Assembly: GCF_905115235.1 (NCBI RefSeq)
Contig: NC_051850.1
Location: forward strand, 13,983,841-14,047,840
Direction of reading: 5' to 3'
From: Hermetia illucens
Lineage: Eukaryota > Arthropoda > Insecta > Diptera > Stratiomyidae
Length of the DNA stretch: 64,000 bases
Of the stretch, positions 58,201 to 64,000 are shown in pieces. How positions within the stretch are numbered: position 1 is the stretch's first letter; each line of letters opens with the position of its first letter. The notes under the pieces were generated by a model. It made no database searches, was not told where the DNA came from, and was given only the letters and a program-made list of their open reading frames with translations. Made by a program: the position numbers and the translations under genes.

Positions 58201-61200
58201 GGAACTACTTTTATTAGACTTTGGTTCAATACCATTGAAATTATTCTTTTTATCTCCCTCAATCTGCTTCTTGGCCTTGCTTATCAGCCTCTTTTGTGTT
58301 AGCCTGGAACGAAGCATCCGAGTTGAATTTCCTCGCAATGATTTTGGTGTTTTTGGAGTTTGTGATTCAACTATCTCCTCAACGCTTTTATTGATGGGAC
58401 TACTTTGAGCTGGTGAAGCTTTATTTTCAGATGGTTTGGCACATTTTGCAACGGGATTGTTTGGATGTTGTCCATTACCAAGTGCTCCTTCTATTTGCGA
58501 ATTGAGATCTAACGTAGAATCATTGAATATATCAGAAACTCGAGGCTCAGTCTTACAGTCCGTTGTACTTTTTGCATTCTTCGACGCCTCCACTTCAGCT
58601 TTAGGAACAGTTTCTAATTTAGAACGAGATTCACTAGCACTTGCATGATTCCGTGGACTTCTTCTCAGATTAATGTTTGATAGCTGTTTAGAACGACGTG
58701 CCGGTTTGGTATTAAAAGGAGATTCTGTTTCTTTGTTAGTTGCGTGACTTGCTATCGTTAAACCATCCTCATTTTTCAAAGAACCCGCATTTACTGCTTG
58801 TTCTTCATGAGTTTCATTATTGGCTTTATGATTTGATAGCTCCTGGCAATTGCTATTGCTTGCAACAATTTGCTTATTATTTTCAAGAGTGGATGAATTT
58901 CGTATTTCTCCATCCGATGAATCAATGATTCCTTCAGTTTTGTCGTTGTTACTCCATTTGACACCTTCCACACCTATCTCATGCTGAAGGTACTGCCGCG
59001 CATTTGATATTAATAATTTGGCAATATCTTTTATAGTTAAACCTGAAATAAAACTTCACAATTAAAGGGAATATTCAATAAACTCAAGTTGGAAGACATG
59101 GTTGAAATGAAAAACAACTTAAAGTTCCCAGGCGATTGTTTTAATCAACTTTATAATGCTTTAGTCGACAGACTTGAGTGTTTAAATTAACTTTACAACA
59201 TCTTACCGCTAAGTTTGAATGCTGCATCTTAATTTTGTATTTTGCATAATAATGAAGAGGAAGTAGGTCAAAATTTAGAATTACCGAAACAATAAAAAAT
59301 TCAGGAGAAAAGCTCATAGAAACGAAAGATCGGGAGTTTCGATTAATTTTATAATCATGTGGATTATCCGTACGCAAATGAGAGGATATGATTTAAAATT
59401 ATGGAATACGTGGGAGTGAGTACCGCTCGCAGCCATTCACATGAGTCTCGAATTAGCTTTTACACAGGGTGCGGACGATAACTTCCTTTTTTAAAATGCG
59501 CTCCATTCAGTCGCTTAATGCCGTAGCGAAGTACCAGTGATCTTGTTCGAGAAGCGGGACTACAAAGTTTGTTTCGACACAATTCAGTCGCCATCATCCG
59601 TTGGAATAGTGAGGAACGTGCTTTTGCCGTTGAGTCTACTTTTCGGCTGTCACGCGGGTGTCACTATGTTCAGGCAAGCTGCAAGTATTGCAAGACGAAG
59701 AACTAGAGTCTGCCGGATCATTCGATCGCTTGAGAGCATTGAGGTAGGGAGAGCTTCAGCGTTGCGATGGTGACCGCCATTATGAAATCCTGAACGGACG
59801 ACGAAAGGGAGACTGCTAGGAAAGAGGTTACGAACATTCTCCAAATGAAGCCATTGAAAAAATGTTTGAAGGATTGTAAGCCTATCTTGGAAAACATCTC
59901 TGTTCTCAGAGTTTTGAACTCAACATTATCAGGCACCTGACGATTGCCAAAAATACGTAAGTCAAGCACTGAGCGCAGGGAAATTATACAAATCCACAGA
60001 CAGAAAACCAGCTGCTGGTAAGGAGGCTAGCGTATCTACTGATAAACTGAACATTCCGGATGGGTAGAGAGATCTAGATGTATATTAAGTTGTCAAAACG
60101 CGAAACTAACGTACACAGAATATCGAACACTTCTGCTGTGTTAATGAGAAGGACGGTACTTTGATTATCGACCTATAAGCCGCGATAGATAAATGGCGGG
60201 AATACTTTGAGCATGATTCAATGGAAGAATTTGCTTATACATCACTTTCGACATTCGAGGCGATTGCACATACCAGTGATATAGAAGTGGAAGAGGAAAT
60301 TAAATGAATGAAATTGTAACAAACATTAAGACCTAACGATGTTGCAGCTGAGCTTTGGAAAGCGAAGAGTTCGGGCCCAATACTATTGGTCAATGAGTTT
60401 TTAATTCGCGTTATTGAAGAGGGTAGAACATTGTTTAAATAATAATAATCGTTGGCGCAACAATCCATGTTGGATCAGGGCCTTGAAGTGTGTTAGAGCA
60501 CTTCATTCAAGACCGTAACGGTACACTAGGAGGCAATGTGGTCAGCATTGCGCTCGCCCGAGATTATTACCCTGATTTAACGCAGGTACTCATTCACAGC
60601 TGAGTCGACTGGTATCCGACGTCAAATCACGATACAAATTCCACTACCACCAGTGAGATTTGAACCGCGACTTTCCGTACGACAGTCTTGCGCTCTAACC
60701 ACTCAGCTATCCGGACATAGAACACACAGAACATTGTTTAACTTCAAGAAAGTACGACCGATCGAATCTGGAAAAAGAAAGGCATTTTAGTAGGACACAG
60801 TAGATTCAACTCCCACGACATTCTTTCTTTATTTATTTTATGAAGACAGAAAAGTCTTGCACATGTCCGACCTCAACGGAAGTTGCGCTAGGAAAATTCG
60901 TGGTGCGGGAAGCTGGGTGGAAGCACACGCATTCCCAGCGATAGAACTCTCCTAGGAAGCGAGGACGAAATAAGTAGATGCATCCAAGATCAACCTTTCG
61001 GATACATCCGTTTCCTACTGGGATATGATAAAGAAACACACACAAGAAAACCATCTAAGTGACATTGACACATCGACATATCAATACCACTTACCCACCT
61101 TGTCCCTACCCAAAAAGTGCACCATGAGATTCCGTGCTCCTTTACCGCTGAAGATTGTCCTCGTGTCTATAGTATGCGCCGGATCCTAATGGAGAAACTT

Positions 61201-64000
61201 ACCAAGAACTAAGCCATTAAAGTATCTCGGATCAATGCTATCAGCCATTGGCGAACTACGCTATGAAATTGCATCACGCATCAGCGCACCTTGGGTGAAG
61301 TGGCGTTTCACAACTGGTGTTTTTTGGGATCGATTCATCAGTCCCGTTTGCACTGCCGCCCCTTATGGTTCTGAATACTGGTTGACTGTCAAAGACAATG
61401 AACGGCGCCTCGCGGTAATGGAGACGAATATGTTGCGTTGGGTCAGTGGCGTAACACGCTTTGATCACATTCAAAATGAGAACACCCACTATCAATATAG
61501 AGTTGCATTCATCGTGAGAAATTGTCTAAGCATAAAAGTCAATGGGAAATAACCAAAAGGTCGACCGAAGCAACGATGGCTTGATATGTTGAGTTATGAT
61601 TTGAGAACCTCGTAACATATATTTGGGTGTGCATAAGTTCTTTCACTTTTCTCCAAGTCTTGAAAGCGATGTATTGTTGGTGGCATTGGAGGAGAACGAT
61701 AAATCAACTGTTCCTGAAATATCAGAGAAGGGGAAATGTACATCGCCTTACCATAGAAAGAAGAATCATATTCCTGGATTATGTGAAATTTTATTTCTAG
61801 ATTCCCCTAGACCGCCCAAAAAATTGCGTTTCTTTCTTATTTGGTCCCTAGATATTGACATTAAGAGAAAGATTGTTGCTACGATGCAACCAAATCCTAA
61901 CAACGTAGCTACACTGTGTGCAGTCGATCGAAAGCGACCAAACCACTGATCAAAACAAAGATGACTTGATACGATAGATAGCGATTTGAGAACCTTTCCA
62001 TTCCATTCAGACCAGGCCTATGACTGAGAAAATGATGCATTCGATGCAGACGAACCGAGACAAAGGAGACAAAGTCTAAAGAAAAGGACGAAGATATAAA
62101 ACACTGTACATAATGTTGTTCGAATCCTTCTTCTTTTAAAAAATCCACCTTTACAGGAAGGTGTTCTGTCTACTAAATGGAGGAAGATTACGAAGACTTT
62201 CCTTAAATGGTATGCCTTTTGTTTGACTTAAACTTCTTTTACGTCTTGCAGTTTACATGGTTATCCGGGCCGGGCCGATCAGGTAGTCTGCTACCCATGC
62301 TGGCCGAATCTGCTGTAATTTGCGACGATGCATTTGATCAGAATCCATGTATCTGTAAGTTAGCCTTCTCGATAGTGACAACTAAATTCCTTGGCAAGAA
62401 GACAACGAAACTACGTGAAAAAATTTCTCGGATGATCATCCAAGTCAGAGATCATGTAAGAATAGGCTGCAATCCGATCCTTTCCCTTTCCTTTTGGCTG
62501 GCACTGGTTTTGGATTTCACTTCACCGCTACGAGATGATATTCAACCGTGGAGGATGAAAACCTGCCACTCTTCTGTACTCATTATTCGCTTTTCTGCAC
62601 GGATTTTAATTATACTAATAACGGAAAAGAAAAACTGAAAGATTCAGCAGAACTTCTCAAGATTCTACAATTATAGTTATCCAAAAAACGGCAAAATAAT
62701 GGACAAAAGCCTAATCTCTCAGTTAGTATCATCACTACTCCATTGCTTGTTCCATTGACTTCTAAGACTCGACTCAAAAATTTTTTTTTGCAAAACTCTG
62801 CGCTTTAAGGTTTGTCTTAAAAGGGAATTGTCCAACACAGGAAAAAAAACAAGTCCATAAACGTGAAACCGCAATCTGCATTATGAAATCCACATCCAAA
62901 CACACAACTAGCAATCAGTTTCTATACGAAAAACGCTGCGGAAAAGTAACTTCCAAGTCGCTCTTTCCCGACATCACTTGAAAAATGTTTATTCACATTC
63001 TTCCATTATATCTGCCGCTACTTTCTTCGAATAAGCAATGGCACCCATTTCAACAACAATTCCATGGTGTATGCAATTTCGCAATTGCCTGAACCGATCT
63101 GCCTAGGTAAAAATGCACTTGCTAGTATTTAGCATGGGCACGTACATGGTTTTTGTTGAGGTAAACGTATCCATATAGACCCACATTTCAATGAGACTGT
63201 GCTGCAACTGTAATATCATCACACTTAATACTGTGTAGGTGATAAGCCTACGGCAGCAGGACAGAACAAAGGCTAACAGAAGTATCCATAACGCACCGAG
63301 ATTTGGACTCGAGATAACGAGATCGAGAGGTTGATGCTCAACCATCTCGACCATTGTCCTGTCAACGGCATTTGTGAATTCTAAACTTTAGAAACCGTCC
63401 CAATATCTTGAGTTGTTAAATTTCCAATCTGTTTAGACAGATTTGTTGGCAATCTGAAAAGATAGCGATTTGCTAAATCTCCCGATCTATGCAAAAGTAT
63501 AAAGTAGATTTTCTGGTAATGTCGTAAGGAATTGTGCGGTCTTAGTAATTAACTCACGTTTTCCCGGTGTTTGCACATAGGAACGATGAGGGGAAATGAA
63601 TAAACTTTGGAGATTATGAGGCAGGGTATGTTTTTTCAGAGCCTTCAAGGAGAATTTGAGCAGTTAAAAGTGAAATTCAGTCTGACCATCACAATTTGTG
63701 TATTTCCTAACGAGTCGAAAGCACATATGGGTGAATTGAAGGTATTTTGGGGTGCCAAAATATCAGGATTGCAAAACAAGCTATAATGTACTTACCTATT
63801 TTTCCAGTTATATATAAGCATCTCAAAACTTTCCGTTTGTTAGCATCATATTCATTTTCTTCATCGTGTTTTTTCTCTGAATCAAAGCTCACACTATTGA
63901 ATAAAATCTTCTCCACGGTAAAACAATCTGCATTCGCTAGATCTACTAAGCTAGTAATACCGGCATTGAATAGAGCACGAGCCTTTTGTGCATTTAAATC
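47893..64000 (-). CDS. mus308: DNA polymerase theta (mus308/PolQ), 3' part; 5' end beyond window
   Basis: Eleven exons, in coding order: 64000-63796, 59042-57595, 57530-57421, 54662-54565, 54455-54274, 49262-49099, 48991-48891, 48828-48713, 48656-48418, 48359-48247 and 48197-47893. All junctions are GT/AG and phases agree, giving 1026 codons plus TAG. PolQ performs microhomology-mediated end joining of double-strand breaks in the nucleus. Seen: end of the helicase part (ARALFNAGITSLVDLANAD), a long Ser/Asn-rich linker, the exonuclease-like region (IEDPKIASWLLEPDKE) and polymerase motifs A (SVDFCQLEMRIL), B (KQICYGIIYGMG) and C (LHDELLFEVP). Both metal-binding Asp are present, so the enzyme looks intact. 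Introns of 49-62 bp to 5 kb; large ones hold transposons. The helicase motor and promoter lie past 64000. Confidence 0.95.
49263..50394 (-). other. mus308 intron, no recognised element
   Basis: A 71-codon minus frame (49362-49577) is open but matches nothing I know and does not fit the PolQ exon phases. Confidence 0.4.
50395..51740 (-). mobile_element. CsRn1-like gypsy fossil, partial
   Basis: On the minus strand it runs from a short LTR-start stub (near 51740, TGTGGCGCGGTAGGATT) through the integrase part of pol (51674-50591, [18 protein letters not shown] and VITDQRMQFES) to a polypurine tract and the start of a 3' LTR (about 50528 leftward). The pol part is very close to 5216-8260, so it is the same or a sister family, but differences and missing parts make it clearly older. 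The gag, protease, RT and RNase H parts are absent and it is broken. It lies in a mus308 intron. Confidence 0.88.
51745..53055 (-). other. mus308 intron, mostly unassigned
   Basis: No recognised coding domain. A two-copy ~52-bp tandem duplication is at 52432-52530 (GAGCTACxxATCTTTTCTT, then GTAATTT). Confidence 0.4.
53060..53170. repeat. Minisatellite, ~40-bp unit, three copies
   Basis: Three imperfect units share CCCACTGGGA(A/T) and GACACGAC, starting near 53069, 53112 and 53150. The second and third share GCTAACGCCCACT. Confidence 0.6.
53265..53470. repeat. Array of CAGACAAATGTCTG dyads
   Basis: At least five near-copies of CAGACAAATGTCTG occur (near 53271, 53297, 53370, 53399, 53434) and a weaker one near 53449. 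The outer six bases on each side are perfect inverted repeats (CAGACA/TGTCTG), so each can form a small hairpin. Spacing is irregular. Confidence 0.6.
53490..54233 (-). other. mus308 intron with an unassigned open frame
   Basis: The minus frame 53612-53920 (102 codons, including SILPDLKLPERGQGTNL) is open and hydrophilic but I do not recognise it. It is not needed for the mus308 reading, whose exons join in phase without it. Chance or an old insertion are both possible. Confidence 0.25.
54274..54662 (-). CDS. mus308: mus308 exons (two): start of polymerase thumb region
   Basis: Exon 54662-54565 encodes SAIESCVSLHVLEGQLENLE. Exon 54455-54274 encodes ELEMPVQISLWKMEVIGFPV (the family A 'E-x-P-x-x-x-x-L-x-x-M-E' block before the thumb) and ends SSTSAVAR in phase 0. 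The intron between is 109 bp. Confidence 0.88.
54757..57350 (-). mobile_element. RTE-like LINE, nearly full coding region, frameshifted
   Basis: Endonuclease at 57351-56803 (IILRDFNSQVGTEPVF, FNQIDHVLIERRHL; 5' end truncated), pre-RT at 56803-56267 (RNGWFDDECKLATERKNAAY), RT in successive frames at 56367-55000 (NHKSPGADGIAAKL, CFIHKKGDITQCSHYKGI, FIDFKAAYDSI, NGLRQGDALSCLLF) and C-terminus at 55036-54794 (LNRLRWADHLIRIDEDDPAR). About five frame changes. The 3' end is TGTTGCGCCGTTGATGATGATGAT. It lies between two mus308 exons. A 3' fragment of the same family is at 12140-12445. Confidence 0.9.
57421..57530 (-). CDS. mus308: mus308 exon, 110 nt
   Basis: Encodes VQQYAPECSALMSLCGTC and on to NYASSIVGRV plus two bases. 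Acceptor TTTTAG|GTTCAAC, donor GTAAG|GTAACA; phases 0 and 2 fit both neighbours. The YAPEC segment matches the PolQ region after the exonuclease-like core. Confidence 0.85.
57595..59042 (-). CDS. mus308: mus308 exon: central linker and exonuclease-like domain
   Basis: 1448 nt. It starts GLTIKDIAKLLISNARQYL, then about 270 residues of low-complexity, probably disordered, charged and Ser/Asn-rich linker (including ESQTPKTPKSLRG), and from about residue 290 an exonuclease-like fold (IGLSVSVQKL, VDNVVFYMNF, FRIFDAKEQLKALRK, EDPKIASWLLEPDKE). In PolQ this domain has lost proofreading; the linker is poorly conserved between species. Donor AAAATT|GTAAGT, phase 0. Confidence 0.9.
59043..59464 (-). 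other. mus308 intron, nothing recognised
   Basis: AT-rich sequence after the acceptor at 59043. Confidence 0.4.
59465..59775 (+). mobile_element. rosa-type mariner fragment, one end only
   Basis: Begins CAGGGTGCGGACGATAACTT, a variant of the terminal repeat of the mariner at 14807-16132, and follows its 5' region: GTTGGAATAGTGAGGAxCxTGC at the transposase start, later CTGCAAGT and TTGAGAGCATTGA. An internal part is missing and similarity stops near 59773. The other terminal repeat is absent. Diverged, hence older than the first copy. Confidence 0.75.
59780..61640 (+). mobile_element. RTE-like LINE (second family), split by a SINE
   Basis: From about 60050 broken frames read VNEKDGTLIIDL, AAIDKWREYFEHDSMEEF and RPNDVAAELWKAKSSGP (start of RT). 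After the SINE (60439-60727) the RT continues (KESTTDRIWKKKGI). The C-terminal frame 61235-61552 contains ISAPWVKWRFTTGVF, YWLTVKDNERRLAVMETNML and VTRFDHIQNEN, then GRPKQRWLDMLSYDLRTS. The middle of RT including YADD is missing. Sequence 59780-59990 is unassigned. Confidence 0.75.
60439..60727 (-). repeat. tRNA-derived SINE, family B, intact copy with target duplication
   Basis: 289 bp flanked by the 14-bp duplication AGAACATTGTTTAA (60425-60438 and 60728-60741). On the minus strand the head has an A box (TAGCTGAGTGGTTAGAGCGC) and a B box (GGTTCAAATCT) in tRNA spacing. The body follows, and the 3' end is TTGTTGCGCCAACGATTATT plus ATT triplets. It splits an RTE-like LINE. Other copies are at 361-560 and 46041-46240. 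Its 3' end resembles that of the RTE-like LINE at 54757-57350. Confidence 0.93.
61890..62115 (+). mobile_element. RTE-like LINE 3' fragment
   Basis: Broken frames resemble the segment after WLDML in the same family (ATCGAAAGCGACCAAACCAC, then GATAGCGATTTGAGAACC). Very decayed second 3' end next to the previous copy. Confidence 0.45.
62120..63795 (-). other. mus308 intron, nothing assigned
   Basis: Open frames at 62207-62638 (plus, 143 codons) and 63103-63354 (minus, 83 codons) have no recognised domain and are probably chance or old insertions. Confidence 0.35.
63796..64000 (-). CDS. mus308: mus308 exon: helicase C-terminal helical part (partial at window edge)
   Basis: Encodes DLNAQKARALFNAGITSLVD and on to RCLYITGKI. 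This is the helix-hairpin segment that closes the PolQ helicase region. Donor ATAG|GTAAG, phase 1, joins to GLTIKDIAKLLISNARQYL in the next exon. Confidence 0.88.

Noticed and set aside
60655-60727. Functional tRNA gene on the minus strand
   Set aside because: The A and B boxes are good, but it is the head of a 289-bp unit with a triplet tail and a 14-bp target duplication, so it is a SINE.
62207-62638. 143-codon plus-strand frame as a host gene
   Set aside because: No recognisable domain, inside an intron on the other strand, hydrophobic composition of chance type, and no splice context.
1-64000. Bacterial-style operons, riboswitches or phage
   Set aside because: Spliced genes, pol III SINEs, LINEs and insect transposons point to a eukaryotic chromosome; no prokaryotic signal was seen.

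Overview
The window looks like a repeat-rich insect genome, most likely a fly (Diptera). Introns are either very short (56-107 bp) or swollen to many kilobases by transposons, the host genes resemble fly Hsp67B-type rhodanese genes and mus308, and the mobile elements (rosa-type DD41D mariner, CsRn1-like gypsy, RTE-like, I/LOA-like and CR1-like LINEs, Penelope) fit. The species cannot be fixed from the sequence. There is no sign of a bacterial or viral chromosome, a CRISPR array or rRNA.

Three host genes can be assembled exon by exon. (1) A single-domain rhodanese (sulfurtransferase) gene, plus strand, 17701-20019, 3 exons, 171 residues, with an N-terminal leader and a CRSGRR active-site loop. 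(2) A paralogous rhodanese gene, plus strand, 25563-42778, 3 exons, 113 residues, with a CKLGGR loop; intron positions and phases match the first gene, but its first intron is 16.8 kb and full of nested retroelements. (3) The 3' two-thirds of the DNA polymerase theta gene (mus308/PolQ), minus strand, from the window end to a stop at 47893: 11 exons, 1026 codons plus stop, consistent phase throughout, running from the end of the helicase part through the central linker and exonuclease-like region to the complete family A polymerase motifs.

Almost everything else is mobile DNA. 1-17 kb: SINEs, remnants of a tRNA-Lys-type LTR element, a whole-looking and very young CsRn1-like gypsy element (3095-8739, LTRs identical by eye, 5-bp target duplication), a Penelope remnant, decayed LINEs, and a mariner with good terminal inverted repeats inside an older dispersed repeat. 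20-25 kb: an RTE-like LINE and an I/LOA-like LINE with an internal inversion. 25.7-42.5 kb (intron 1 of rhodanese gene 2): Penelope, CR1-like LINEs, an open chimera of an RTE endonuclease and an I/LOA tail, an old gypsy remnant, and an I/LOA LINE inserted into a CR1-like LINE with an 11-bp target duplication. 43-48 kb: an RTE remnant, a SINE and a ~193-bp tandem repeat. The mus308 introns hold a middle-aged relative of the young gypsy element, short tandem arrays, an RTE-like LINE, a second mariner fragment, and another RTE-like LINE with a SINE inserted in it (14-bp target duplication).

I found no clear undescribed biological system. The most interesting items are the in-frame LINE chimera at 30151-31281, the SINE whose 3' end resembles that of a local RTE-like LINE, the paired rhodanese paralogs with different active-site loops and leaders, and the youth of the gypsy copy.
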